Assembly (NCBI GenBank): GCA_951812925.1 | Contig: OX638368.1 | Location: forward strand, 68,162,569 to 68,226,568 | DNA length: 64,000 bases | Source: Calliopum simillimum | Lineage: Eukaryota > Arthropoda > Insecta > Diptera > Lauxaniidae | Direction of reading: 5' to 3' | Shown: positions 36,084 to 48,330 of the stretch, one piece after another | Numbering within the stretch: position 1 is the stretch's first letter | Layout of the letters: each line of letters opens with the position of its first letter | Made by a program: the position numbers and the translations under genes | Notes under the pieces: model-generated | What the model saw: only the letters and a program-made list of their open reading frames with translations | Databases searched by the model: none | What the model was told of the DNA's origin: nothing

Positions 36084-38129
36084 TGCAAATTTTCAGCCAA
36101 CTGGGGAAAATTACCCTATATCGTAATTGAAGCAAAAAAAGAACCTCTCCGTTTTATTATAGACACAGGGGCAGAATTTAGTTTAATTAATAAGGGGCTT
36201 TGCCATCCAAAATTTCAAAGCAAAACTAACGCAACTATAAGAGCATTAGGAGAAATTTTCACTACAAGTGTTATCTGCACGTTTCCAATTTTTAAAGAAT
36301 TTAACTTACCCAACTATAATTGTAAATTTTTAGAATTTAATCTCCAAAAAGATTTTCATGGTTTAATTGGTAACAATATTCTAAAAGATATAGATTGTGT
36401 TATTGATTATCCTCAGAGAAAACTAAAAACAAGACATTCGGAAATACCACTTTACTTATCTAAAGAGGAAGATGTTTACCAACAATTAGCATATAAAGAA
36501 AATCCCATATTAAATATCGAAACTTCTTTAAACGTTCTTGATTCTATTAAAACTGATCACCTGAATAGTTTTGAAAAACAAAGTTTAAAATCAGTTTTAT
36601 GCAAATATAAAAATGCCTTCTATCAAGAGGGTTCTGACTTATCTTTTACTAACGAAATAAAACATAGCATAATCACTAACAATGATATACCAGTTCACTC
36701 TAAACTATATAGGTACCCAGAAATTCATAAAGAAGAGGTACAAAGACAAATAAATGACATGCTAAAACAGGGAGTGATAAGAGAATCATCAAGTTCATAC
36801 AACAGTCCGATATGGATTGTACCGAAAAAATTAGACGCGTCAAACGTTCAAAAATGGCGCTTAGTTATTGATTACAGGAAATTAAATAACATTACAATAG
36901 AAGATCGCTTCCCAATCCCAAATATAGACGATATATTTGACAAATTGGGAAGGTGTCAATATTTTTCGACACTTGATCTTGCAAAGGGTTTCCATCAAAT
37001 TGAAATGGACCCCAGAGACATCAAAAAGACAGCTTTTTCAACGGCAAATGGCCATTATGAATTTCTTCGCATGCCTTTTGGCCTACGAAACGCGCCAGCC
37101 ACATTCCAAAGGCTGATGAATAATGTGCTTAAAGAACATATCGGGAAAATTTGTCTGGTTTACTTGGACGATATCCTTGTTTTTTCTACTAGTATAGAAG
37201 AACATTTGGATTCTCTAAGTAAAGATCTAAAATGTCTCAGTAACGCAAATCTAAAAATTCAATCAAATAAATGCAATTTCCTCACCAAACAAACAGAATT
37301 TTTAGGTCACATAATTACTGCGGATGGAATTAAAACAAATCAAAATAAAGTAGAAGCGATAAAAAAATTCCCTTTACCTAAAAATCAGAAATAACTCAAA
37401 TCTTTCTTAGGTATTACAGGTTATTACAGACGCTTTATCAAGGACTATTCGAAAGTAGCTTACCACCTTATAAAATACCTAAAAAAGGATAAAAAAATAA
37501 ATATTAAAGACAAAGACTACATAGAAGCTTTCAATAAATTAAAAACACTTCTTCAGAATGATCCCATTCTAGTTCATCCCGATTTCACAAAACAATTTAC
37601 TTTAGTTACAGACGCAAGCAATTTTGCACTAGGAGCGGTCCTAATGCAGAATAACAAAACAGTCGCATACGCGAGTAGAACCCTAAATGCACACGAGAAA
37701 AACTATTCGACCATTGAAAAATAACTTTTGGCAATAGTTTGGGCTACAAAATATTTTAGGCCATGCCTATTCGGACGCAAATTCGTTATTAAAACAGATC
37801 ACCGACCTTTAATATGGTTACAGAACCTAAAGGAACCTAATAGTAAACTTCAACGGTGGAAAATCAAGTTGAATGAATTTGATTTTGATATCGAATATAT
37901 AAAAGGTCGCGAAAACATAGTAGCAGACGGGCTTAGTAGAATAATCCCAGACACCGCGAACGAAATTTACATGAATGAACACGTAGAAATTCCGAACACA
38001 ACGGAAGAAATTATAAAAGAACTAAGAAGAATTTATGAAAACGAAGATGAAACTATGCATAGTGCGGAAAGTGATAGCACAGATCTGATAAGAATATCGG
38101 AGAAACCTCTAAACTTGTTTAAAACTTAA
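36084..38129 (+). pseudogene. Errantivirus pol: protease, RT, RNase H
   Basis: The pol frame is open from 36084. Protease carries the IIDTGAEFSL active-site motif near 36155. RT shows the LDLAKGFHQI block near 36975 and the catalytic YLDDILVFS near 37162. Two in-frame TAA codons (37392-37394 and 37722-37724) break the connection region and RNase H, whose motifs (TDASNFALG, STIEK, TDHRPL) straddle the second stop. The frame ends at 38127-38129. Translation normally occurs by frameshifting from gag. Confidence 0.9.
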
Positions 38130-38136
38130 ATGATAA

Positions 38137-39306
38137 TTGATTATTCGGAGAAGCAATAAAATAAGGAATGTAATATCAATTACTAGGGAAAGTAACCTTC
38201 TGCAAATAATGCAAGACACTCTTCCAACTAAAGGATTGATCTCTATTTTTATTCCCGATCCAGATTTATTTTTGAATTTTCAAAATCTCTACGTAAAATA
38301 CTTTGCTAAGAACAAAAATCTGAAAATATTAAAATCGAACATACTTCTAGAGGACGTAACAGACAGAGAAGTTTTGTTGGGAAAAATAAAAAAGGCCCAC
38401 CTTAAGAATAATCATAGAGGAATAAATGAGACATTCGAGGAATTAAAGAATTCAATCTATTATCCAAAGTTACAGGAACAAATTCAGAAATTTATTAACA
38501 ATTGTGAAATTTGCACTCTGGCCAAATTCGATAGAAATCCCATACGTCATAAATTAAATATCACTGAAACTCCTAAAGTTCATAACGAACTTGTTCATAT
38601 AGATATTTGGTACCCATTAAGAAATGTCATGTATCTTACAACAATTGATAAACTTACGAAATACGCAACAGTGGAACAATTACAAGATAGAACTTGGATC
38701 TCTATTCTTAAAGCAATTAAATTAAGAATTCAATATTTGGGAAAACCAGAAAAAGTCATAACAGACAACGAATTAGACACAACAACTATAAGAGAATTCT
38801 TTAGAGAAAATGATATTGAAGTTCATTTTACCACCCTATATAACAAGACAGGCAACGCAGATGTTGAACGTCTACATCAAACCCTAAATGAACATTTACG
38901 AATACTTAACGCAGATCGAGAGTGCATTGACGAAATTAAGGAGAAAATTCAAAAAACTATTGTGTTTTATAATGCAACGATACATTCCACGACAAGGAGA
39001 AAACCAATAGATTTTATAAATAATACTTTAACAAGAGAAGAAGTAGATGAATTTTCAAATAGAATGAGAGAAAATAAAATCGACAAAATAAAAAAAATTA
39101 ATGATAAGATAAATAATAATAATGATTCAAAAATAGCTGAAAACGTTGTAAGAAATTACAGAGCAAGTAAATCTCAACCAAAATATAAAAAGCTTACCAA
39201 TTATACTAGAGCGGACAATTACATATTAACGAACAACAATAATAATAAACTTAGAAAATATTACAAAAATCAAGCAAAAAGAAAATTCAAATACCAGGAG
39301 CAATAA
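38137..39306 (+). pseudogene. Errantivirus pol: integrase
   Basis: In another frame from RNase H, so separated by a one-base shift and overlapping stops near 38128. The zinc-binding HHCC domain is visible (His pair near 38398, CEIC near 38505). The catalytic D-D-E residues sit in VHIDIW, VITDNE and NADVERLHQT. The C-terminal region is Lys/Asn-rich. The domain itself reads open from end to end. It ends at TAA 39304-39306. Confidence 0.9.
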
Positions 39307-39320
39307 TAACGAAATACTGA

Positions 39321-40040
39321 AATGTTTCGTTACAGATATCAGTTGGTATACTCATATTAATTCTAAACACCCATGGAATTCACTCGACACCTAAGGAGGA
39401 TACGCAATATCTACCATCTATAAAAATAAGACCTCTGAACAACAGCAATGGGTTTGCAATAGTTAAGCTGGAAAAGAAAAATGTATTAAGCTCATACACC
39501 AAAATACTGCACTTGGTAAATATCACACAATATAATGCAATTTTGGGAAAATTTGAAAATAAGACAAAGTTATCGACACTTATTGGCGATGGTTATTTTT
39601 ATGAACTAATAAATTCGGAACTAAGTTCACTTAAACAGAATTTACGGACCCTTACACCTTTTACGATTAGGAAAAAACGAGGACTATTCAATTTTGTAGG
39701 AAGAACTTACAAATTCTTAATAGGAACTATGGACGATGAAGACGAACAAGAAATTTACGAACATTTGAACAATTTGGACAATAACGTTAAAAACTCTATT
39801 GATGAGAATAATAAACAAGTTATAGTCAATAGGAATTTAATCGAAAACATGAAAAACATAGAGAATCACATAAATAAGCAACAAGAACTCATCTCAGAGA
39901 ATTTATATAAAATTCAAGGGAAAACTAACAAGGTAATTACTTCGATAAATTCATTTGATCAGAGTTTCCAAATTTATATAACACTCCTAAAAATCAATAA
40001 AGAGATCGAGAGATTTTCAGACGTCATTTTGTTAAGTAAA
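39321..40040 (+). pseudogene. Errantivirus env, 5' part
   Basis: The frame opens after a TGA at 39318. A ttacag acceptor at 39329-39334 would suit the spliced env message. A short hydrophobic stretch (about 39340-39370) looks like a signal peptide. A basic RKKR cleavage-type site followed by a GLFNFVG fusion-peptide-like sequence (about 39670-39700) is characteristic of errantivirus Env, as is the long helical region after it. The gene is cut at 40040 by the non-LTR insertion and resumes at about 44681. Inactive. Confidence 0.85.
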
Positions 40041-40516
40041 CACCTGGTACAGCGAAAAAGAAACACACGCGTTGAGAAATCGTCCCGAAAACTTTTACCG
40101 GATTGACAATAAGACTTGTTACTAAGGTCTAAAAAGTGTTTAAAATTTCAATTAAAGATTGGCTGTTAATTTTGTGTATAGTGGAAATTACTTACATATC
40201 AAATTATAAATAAAAATAGTTGATTTCTATTTTGTAATTGCATAAATGCCACTGGAACCATTTAGTAACTGGAACAATATAATTTAAAACAAAATTTAAG
40301 AGAGTTTTACGAAGATAAAATTTTCTAACAAATACTGACAAACACAACAACTCCAAAACGCAGCTGTCAAAACCACCTGCTTTTCAACAACAGTAGCATT
40401 GCCAACTATTTGAAGTGAAAAGCGGTTCAGTTCTTTAAAGGTGTACGCGCATTCGTCAAACTATCGGTTGATTATAGTCGGTACTACCAAACATAAATAC
40501 TCGTGGATTAGGCGCT

Positions 40517-41583
40517 ATGTCATATGTCTTAATATGTGATAATTGCACAAGCAAGTGCGTGAATTGTGTTGGAGAGAACATTATAGCTCTAATTTCTAAT
40601 CTTACGAGTGAAATCAGTGAAGTTAAAAATCAACTTGCTGATTTAATTTTGAAAAACAATGACAATAAAAGTGACTTAAAAAACAAACAAAAACAAAAAA
40701 TGGCAAAACTGTTTCTAAGAATTTGCCTACTGAGAATAAGGTTTGCACTCGCTCTCGCACTGCTAGTGCTAGTGTTGATGTCTCGCAGTTTTCGTCTTGT
40801 GTGAATGCCGCTATCTCTGCCACTGGGGTTGGCTCTACTGATGCTTTTGCCATGAAGATTTTAGAACCCCAGGAGGGAATGCAGTCATCTCAGTTATCTG
40901 ACTCGAATTGTGCTACTACTTCTGCCGGTGCTGAAAGTTATGCTGCTTGCGCTCGCAATTCTCTTTCTTCGTCTGCTGGTGTTCCTGCTTCCAAGACTTT
41001 GGATGCGTCTACTGAATTTTCTGCTAATGTTCCTATACTTGCTGATAAGCACAACTTTGGTGATGGTTCTGCTAATTCTATTGATGTCAATACATGCTTA
41101 GACCATCTCTCAAATTTTGGGAACACAAATGTAATTGCCCTTAATAATGGTGAACCTGTTGAGCCTGATATTTTGATTGCTGATGCCGCATCAGAAGGGA
41201 ATGCTGACACTCAGGGTGATGAAATCTTTAGTAAAATACGTAAAAAGCGGTTTTTTCTTGTTGGTCAAAATGTGAATGCTGAGCTGGAGGTTGCTGATCG
41301 TTTGAAATGGGTTCATGTCGCCTCGTTTAAAACTACGGTGTGTGAAATTGATTTGATTCAATATGTAGCGAAACGTACTACCATAGCAATTAGCCATATC
41401 ACTTGCAGCAAATTGATTAAAAAAGATGTCCAACAGGATTCACTTAGATATGTGAATTTCAAACTTGCTGTACCGTCGTCCTTCTATAATGAAATCATAA
41501 ATCCTGATATTTGGCCGATCGGTGTAAGGGTTAGAGATTTTCAGTTTTTTCAGAAAGGGGTCAACCAAAAAGAAAAGAAGTAG
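40517..41583 (+). pseudogene. Non-LTR ORF1, one frameshift
   Basis: The ATG at 40517 begins CDNCTSKCVNC, a Cys-rich start suggesting a small zinc-binding motif, followed by a short coiled-coil-like stretch. A frame change near 40700 (A-rich run) passes to the frame that ends at TAG 41581-41583. The middle is Ser/Ala-rich. The C-terminal ~110 residues (RFFLVGQNVN..., WVHVASFKTTV, CSKLIKKD, YVNFKLAVPSSFY, WPIGVRVRDF) look like the RNA-binding fold seen at the end of ORF1 in CR1-like elements. Role: RNA chaperone or particle protein. Confidence 0.75.
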
Positions 41584-41615
41584 TTCCAGTTTCTTGTTCT
41601 TTTGAAAATCCGCAA

Positions 41616-44475
41616 TTGCTGAAAATTTATTTTCAAAATATTTCTGGAATGCGGACTAAAATCAATTCTGTTCGCGCTGCTGTTCTTCAAAATGATTATG
41701 ATGTCTATGTTTTGGTTGAAACTTGGTTAAATAGTGATTTTTATGATTCTGAGATTTTTGATTTGAAAGAGTATAATGTATTCCGCAAAGATAGAGATCC
41801 TTTAAAAACTGGCTGTTTGAGAGGTGGTGGCGCTTTAATTGCCGTTAAAAGAACACTGTGCTCTAATTTTGTACATCTTACTAATTCTGATTCATTGCTC
41901 GATCAGATTTGCATTGCTATAAAAACTAAAAATAATTTGTGGCATATTTGTGCTTCTTATATTCCGCCAAACAGCTCTTATGATTTGTATGCTGCTCATA
42001 TTGATAATTTATTGCATCTTTCTGTTGAAAATTATGATAATTATCTTATTGTTTTAGGTGATTTTAATCTGAGTAGTATTGCATGGTCTTTTGTTAATAC
42101 AGATGAGCGTTATCTCATTCCTAGCAATGTTAATCATCCCCATGAGATCTATGTTATTGATGGATTTTTTAGTGTAGATTTGAAACAAATTAATCATGTT
42201 GTTAACAAATTGAATAAAATTTTGGATCTTGTTTTTACAAGCAGTAATGTTAAGTATCTTTTAGAGGAATGTCCTTTTCCGATATCTGATACTGATATGC
42301 ATCATAATCCTCTAAGTATAACCTTAGAGTATTACAAGTTTGCTGATGTTACTTTTGGTTTAGAATCTAGAAACTTTAATTTTTCTAAATGCGATTTTGT
42401 TGCTTTAAACAATCAAATTGGTTCAATAGACTGGTACAATGTTCTTGATGGAAGTGACTTGAGTACATGCTATGAAAACTTTAAAATAAATCTTTCGTCT
42501 ATTTGCAATAATAATATTCCACTTGTTTCACGAAGAGTTCATAAATTGCCATGGTACACGAAAGGCCTTAAGAAGCTAAAGAACCTTAGAAATAAATTTC
42601 ATAAACTATTCAAAGCTACGAATGATGAGAGCGATAGAGTGAAATATGTGCATTATTCGAGGGAATTTAATTTTCTTAATAAATTTCTGTATAAACAGTA
42701 TATTCTTAAATTTGAATCGAGTATCAAGTCTAATCCAAAATCATTTTGGAATTTTATAAGTTCTAAAAAAACATCGTCTTCTGTTCCTTTGAGTATGTCC
42801 TATAATGGAGTTTGTTCAAATTCTGTAGATGAAACTGTAAACCTTTTTGCTGATTTCTTTGAATCAAATTATGAGTCGAACAATTATTGGAACGATTCTG
42901 AAATTTTGGCACAGATAGTCCCTGTAATGGATTTTGGTTCTCTGCATTTGACATTGGATGATATCATTTTGGGAATAAATGGATTGAAAAATTCACAAAA
43001 ATCTGACATTGATGGCATTTGTCCTTATCTTTTAAAAAAATGCTCTATAGCAATATCTGAGCCTTTGTGGCTTTTATTTAATAAATCGTTATCAATGGGT
43101 ACTTTTATTGATAGCTGGAAAATTGCTTTTATTGAACCCATCCACAAGTGTGGCCATAAGAATCTTGTGTCAAATTACAGGCCCATCTCAAAATTATCCA
43201 CTGTGTCGAAATTATTTGAGAGCATTGTTAAGAAAAAAATATTTTTTTCTGTAAAAAATGTGATTAGTCCAATGCAACACGGTTTTTTTGCTGGTCGTTC
43301 TACAGTCACTAATTTGGCTGTTTTTTCTGACTATTGCATTGCGACTTTCTCAAACTGTTTACAAGTTGATACAATTTATACTGATTTTTCAAAGGCTTTT
43401 GACAAAGTCTCACATAAAGTTCTTATTGCTAAATTGTCGAAACTTGGTTTCCACTCGAAAGTTTTAGATTGGTTAAGCTCCTATCTAAGTAATCGGTTGA
43501 ATTTTGTGATTGTTGACGGTGTTAAATCCAGATCGTTCATAGCAAGCTCGGGAGTTCCTCAAGGTAGCATTTTGGGTCCACTTCTTTTTATACTATTTAT
43601 AAATGATATTGGATTTTGTCTGAAGAATGCGAGTTTCTTACTCTATGCTGATGATCTAAAATTATTTTTAAAAATTAACAGTCTTTTTGGATATTATTTC
43701 ACTTCAAAATGATTTAAATAATTTGTTTGTTTGGTGCTCTCGAAATCAATTATTTTTAAATATTGATAAGTGTTGCCATGTGACTTTTTGCAAAGCTTCA
43801 ACATGTTTTCCATCATCATATAAATTGAATTCTACTACTTTAAAGTGTAAAAGTGAAGTTTTAGATCTTGGCATTTTATTCGATTCTAAATTTTCTTTTG
43901 TAAACCACATAAATTACATCATTCCTAAATGCTATTCAATGTTGGCTTTTGTTAAGCGTCATAGTGATGAATTCTGTGATCCTCATACGTCAAAAGTATT
44001 ATATACTGCGTATGTTCGTTCGAAACTTGAATATGCATCAGTTATTTGGTATCCATTTTTCCTTGTGCACTCTAACAGGTTAGAGCAGGTTCAAAAAAGG
44101 TTTCTGAAATTTGCGCTTAGATCTATTAGGTTTTCAGATCCTGTGCCACCCTATAGTTCTCGCTGCATGTTAATTGACGTTAGGCCACTTCAATCAAGGA
44201 GAGTGATAGCCAGTTTGATGTTTGTCTATGACATTATAACAAACCATATTGATTGTTCATATTTGCTTGAGCGAGTAACATTTAATGTTCCTTCTAGAAC
44301 TTTGCGGCACTGCAATTTGTTTTCAATTCAGTTGTGTAGAACTAACTATTCATTAAATGCACCAATAACAAGGGCTCTTTTTGAATTTAATAAAATTAAT
44401 ATAAATCATGATATAGATTTTTCGATCTCAAGGGATCTATTTAAGAATCAATTGATTAGTTTGTATTCTCGATAG
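41616..44475 (+). pseudogene. Non-LTR ORF2 (endonuclease-RT), one frameshift
   Basis: Endonuclease motifs are FQNISGMRTK (start of the domain), LVETWL, SYIPP and LGDFN. RT motifs are NYRPIS, GFFAGRSTVTN, YTDFSKAFDKV, SGVPQGSILGPLLF and LLYADDLKLF (about 43640). One one-base shift near 43690, in a T-run, moves the C-terminal third (43687-44475) into the next frame. No RNase H follows; the C-terminal domain has SKLEYAS and the arginine-rich block usual for the group. The frame opens around 41598-41616 with no clear ATG at the very start. Nearly intact. Confidence 0.88.
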
Positions 44476-44646
44476 TATACTCATTAATAAACAATTCAAT
44501 TAATAATTCAGATATGTCACTTCCAAAGCTATTATCTTAAGTATTGTTAAATAATCTTTATTTAATTTAATTTTTAATTTCATTTTAACTAGTTATCTTC
44601 TTAATTATTGCCTAGTCTGTAAGGAATTGTATATCCAAAGACTTAA

Positions 44647-44648
44647 TA

Positions 44649-44680
<32 letters not shown>
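44647..44680 (+). repeat. (TAA)n tail
   Basis: About eleven TAA units at the 3' end of the non-LTR element, its reverse-transcription tail. Confidence 0.9.
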
Positions 44681-44682
<2 letters not shown>

Positions 44683-45508
44683 TAAATGTCCTAGCACACA
44701 ATTTTTTAACAGGTGAAGAGATAAAAAATATAATATTTCTATTGATAGAATGATGTACATGAAGACAAATGTATTGTTTACTGAAGAACTTATTATTTTC
44801 GTACTTAATACCCCAAAATTTTCAAACAAAGAATTTTTCAATGGTATGATAATACCCATACTGAATAAAGAGAATAAAGAGTTGAACATACAAATTACTA
44901 AAATTATTTTTCATAACGAAGAAATTTTCGAGTATACTAATGACATAATAAAAGAAAAGAATCTTAAATACCATAAAAACCAATGTGTTCGCAATATTTT
45001 ACAAAATAATGATACTTGCACGTATAAAAGAAATGGTAATAAAGAAATTGAACAACTAGAAAATAGTATGTTAGTTCTAAAAAACTTTCCAAATACAAAC
45101 TTACTGCATAATTGTAATTTTAACCTTTTACAAGTAGAGGGCAATGCTCTAATAACATTCCATTTGTGTAAAATCAAAATTGATAACTATGAATTTCTAA
45201 ACGAGGAAGATATTTTCATGAATGTTATTGAAATATTTGAGGAAAATAATAAAATATCCAAAATTGAAGGAAATTTGACATTAGAAATAATGCATGAAAA
45301 AATTATAGAAAATAGGGAATTAATTGAAAATGTAAACTTTAAAAATCAAATCAAAACAACAACAATTTCAAGTACTATGATAGTTGTAATTTTACTTTTA
45401 GTTATTCTGACATTGCATCTTATTAAAAATAAACAAACGATAAAAAGCGTAAACAAAATTAATTTAACGGCCACTTCAAACAGTAACAATCCATTTGCCA
45501 TTAAATAA
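44681..45508 (+). pseudogene. Errantivirus env, 3' part
   Basis: Env resumes directly after the (TAA)n tail and changes frame near 44750. The frame from 44750 runs to TAA at 45506-45508. It shows spaced cysteines in the ectodomain (about 44985, 45020, 45115, 45165). A ~20-residue hydrophobic membrane anchor (about 45375-45430) is followed by a short Lys/Asn-rich cytoplasmic tail. This is the membrane-proximal half of a class-I-like Env surface protein, non-functional here. Confidence 0.85.
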
Positions 45509-45697
45509 AATAAATCCATTAATGTTTAAAAAAAAAATTTATTTCAAATAAATATATAATATAAGAATAATATAACAAATATATATATAAAAAAAAAAGT
45601 CTTAATTAAAGATTTTGAAAAAATATATAAAAAAAAAATTAAAATTAATTTTATATGATGTAAATTTCAGTAGATTTGCAGGGACTGCAAATATCTT

Positions 45698-45707
45698 AGG
45701 GTGGAGG
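45698..45707 (+). promoter_or_regulatory. Polypurine tract
   Basis: agggtggagg directly precedes the TGT start of the 3' LTR, where plus-strand priming occurs. 45509-45697 is A/T-rich 3' untranslated sequence. Confidence 0.75.
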
Positions 45708-45978
45708 TGTCATATAATCATCTCACAATATGATTATATGTGACTACTTCCATCCCACTGTATGAAATATAATATTTATGTTGCTGTTCATATATTAATG
45801 AACGCAAACCATATCAGCGGAAATGCTGATATGTATTTACTTTTCATGCAAACCTACAAATCTGCTGACAAATCATTTTAGACATTTATTGTACATTTAT
45901 TGTAGCTTAAGTTTTATTATGAAAGAAATAAAGTTCAGTTTCAAAGAAGAAACCCACCAAATGTGTTATCGTGTTATT
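45708..45978 (+). repeat. 3' LTR
   Basis: 271 bp. Contains a 32-bp segment (around acaaatctgctgacaaatc, 45855-45888) absent from the 5' LTR. Followed by the ATAT duplication. Confidence 0.9.
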
Positions 45979-46670
45979 ATATTCAGTAGAGATATTCAAT
46001 CTTAATAGTAGGAGATACGAATAAGGAGAGATTTGCACCCATCTGTTTAATGGATGAAACCTATTTTGTATGAAAGTAAATACGTTTAGAAACATTTTGT
46101 GAGTAGGTTCTCTAAAAAAATCCTGGCAAGGCTATGGTTCATTCCATATTGAAAAGTGCATTTTTTTGAAAAAATGCACCCATCTGTTTAATGAAAAAAT
46201 TATATACCATTCGAAAGCTTAGAGCCTCTACAATATGCTAAAGTAGGGTTGCCTATTTTTTTCCTGGCAAGGCATAGGGTTGTCAGGCTTTAAAAGGTAG
46301 GTCAATACCCCAAATTTGCACTATGTGTTTAAAAAAAAAAAATGTTTAAAATGTTAAAAAAATCTGTTTAATGAAAAAATTATATGCCAATCGAAAGTTT
46401 AAAGCCTCTACAATGTGTTTAAGTAGAGTTGCCTATTTTTTTCCTGGCAAGGCATAGGGTTGCCCGGCTTTAAAAAGTCAGTCAATACCACAAATTTGCA
46501 CTCATCTGTTTAATAAATAAATTTTGTGTTAAAATAAAGGTAATTTCATTGCGAACACGGTGATACAGGGTTGCCTGTGAAAAACTTGTTTTAAGCCAGG
46601 GTTGCCGATCTTTAAGAAATGAAATATTGGTACAAATGAAAATGTGCGACATAGAGATCCGAGCGAACTA

Positions 46671-47941
46671 CAGTCGAACTTCCCTAACTCGAACTTCTCT
46701 AACTCGAAATTTCTATAACTCGAACAATTTCCAGTTGCTTTTGCGTTTGGGGTAAAAATTTCATACTATTTGTTTTCCATAACTCGAACTTCCATAACTC
46801 GAACTTCCATAACTCGAATATCTCCACAACTCGAACAAAAAATTTTGCTTTTGCATTCGTAAGTCGAACTTTTCGGGGAAATCCCAAATTATAAAAACAT
46901 TTTTTTGTCTTCTCGTTGCGTCGCTGCTGCGTAAATATCACCGCAGCTGTCTGTTGACTTTGATAGTGTGTGTAACAAATGAGCATGAGAGTAAGAGCGA
47001 GAGACGAGGACGAAAAGTACTATTATTTATTGACAATTGCCCGGCACATCCAAAAGACTTACAATCAAAATTAAAATCCATAGAATTGGCATTTTTTCCA
47101 CCAAATATGACCTCAAAACTGCAACCGCTTGACCAGGGAATTATTCAAAATTTAAAATGTCATTATCGAAGCAGAATATTAAAAAAATCATTCAATCGCA
47201 TGGAATCGAACAAAAAACAGGGCATTTCTCTTATTGACTGCATCAATCATGTAACAAAATCATGGGATATTGACATCGAAAATCAAACTATAGCAAATTG
47301 CTTCAAAAAAGCAGGATTCGGTCAATATCCTCATGGGACAACAAAAACGACATACCTTTAATTTTCTTGAAAAATATGGATAGCGATCGAAACTTGGTGG
47401 AAGCCGATTATGAAGAATGGAAGAGATCAAATTATAATACAAGTGTCGATGTCACTTTTGAGGAATTTATTGAAGTGGACAATGATATTTCCACAACCGG
47501 CGTGCTTACAGACGAAGACATAATTGAGCATTGAGCACTGCAAGTGCTATGGAAGAAGACGACGACAGTTCGAAGGAAGAATTCATACAACAGCCTTCCA
47601 AAAATGATGTAGAGCATTCATTGGAAATTTTAAATTCATTTTTACAAACAAATAATAATACAAATGATGATCACTTCAAAGCACTAAGAAAATTAGAAAC
47701 GCTTTATGATGCAACCAACAAAAAAAAAAATTAAATGTTCAATCACAAATTTCTAAATATTTCAATTATATTTAAAATCCTTGAAGAAAATAAAAATATG
47801 TATGTGTAATTGCTGTATACAATTGATTGCTATACTTTCTTTCAAAAAGTTCTCTGATAAAAAAAAATTCCATAACTCGAAGTCTCCATAACTCGAATTT
47901 TTTTGAGCATTATGGTGATTCGAGTTAGGGAAGTTCGACTG
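46671..47941 (+). mobile_element. Tigger/pogo-type transposon, internally deleted
   Basis: Starts cagtcgaacttccctaact and ends with its exact inverse (about 23 bp perfect), with TA on both sides (46669-46670 and 47942-47943). 1,271 bp, far shorter than autonomous pogo elements: the N-terminal half of the transposase is missing. The motif taactcgaac(t/a)t recurs at least six times inside the left end and twice in the right, like subterminal binding repeats. Confidence 0.9.
46990..47734 (+). pseudogene. Tigger/pogo transposase, C-terminal half
   Basis: The DDE domain is entered at RKVLLFIDNCPAHP, holding the second catalytic Asp. It continues through FFPPNMTSKLQPLDQGII, holding the third acidic residue of pogo-type DDD enzymes, and YRSRILKK. 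Frame changes occur after about 47340 and near 47525. The acidic C-terminal tail (DYEEWK, EFIEVDNDISTTG, DEDIIEH, MEEDDD) ends at TAA 47732-47734. The DNA-binding CENP-B-type half and the first catalytic Asp are deleted. It cannot be active. Confidence 0.88.
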
Positions 47942-47943
47942 TA

Positions 47944-48330
47944 TTTGGTTACGATGTATTCTTATCTTGAAAATTTTATTTGTTATATCATCAAGAGACA
48001 AAGAACAAACAAGTCAATAATTTTTCAAAACATAAAAAAAATGCATTTGTAAGTATTTTGGATTATGTTTTATTATATCTTTTTATATTTCTAAAAATGA
48101 AAAAAATTTTCAATTACATAACATTTTATTCTGAAGATCGCAAAATAATATCACACTTACATATAAATTGAACTTACATATATATATACAACATTCTCAC
48201 TACTTTAACAACAATAACAATATAGAGCTAATTTTAATTGTGAAAGACCCTAGCAAGTTGTGCGACTAAGTCTCCGTCATAATAATAAAAAAAAAAATAA
48301 AGTGGTTTATGTTGACTATTTAAAAATTAT
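47944..48330. other. AT-rich spacer
   Basis: Nothing recognised apart from short ta repeats near 48178. Confidence 0.4.

Larger units (their letters stand above)
40041..44677 (+). mobile_element. CR1/jockey-group non-LTR retrotransposon inserted in env
   Basis: The insertion point is set by env, which breaks off after gttaagtaaa (40040) and resumes at attaaatgtcc (44681). Only about 4 bp (taaa) seem duplicated. A 5' UTR of ~475 bp, ORF1, ORF2 (endonuclease plus RT, no RNase H) and a (TAA)n tail are present, so the copy is essentially full length. Only two frameshifts were seen. A relative, much more decayed, is at 60340-62803. The clade within the CR1/L2/jockey assemblage is not resolved. 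Confidence 0.88.
33514..45978 (+). mobile_element. Endogenous insect retrovirus (errantivirus), disrupted
   Basis: Two LTRs (33514-33752 and 45708-45978) begin TGTCATATAATC and are flanked by ATAT (33510-33513 and 45979-45982), a 4-bp duplication at a TATA-like site as errantiviruses prefer. Between them lie a tRNA-Ser-type primer binding site, a leader with tandem repeats, gag, pol (protease, RT, RNase H, integrase) and env. Two later insertions split it: a 521-bp hAT-like MITE at the end of gag and a 4.6-kb non-LTR element in env. Without them the provirus is about 7.3 kb, normal for the group. In-frame stops and frameshifts in gag, pol and env make it non-functional. It is antisense to the K2P gene. 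Confidence 0.92.
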
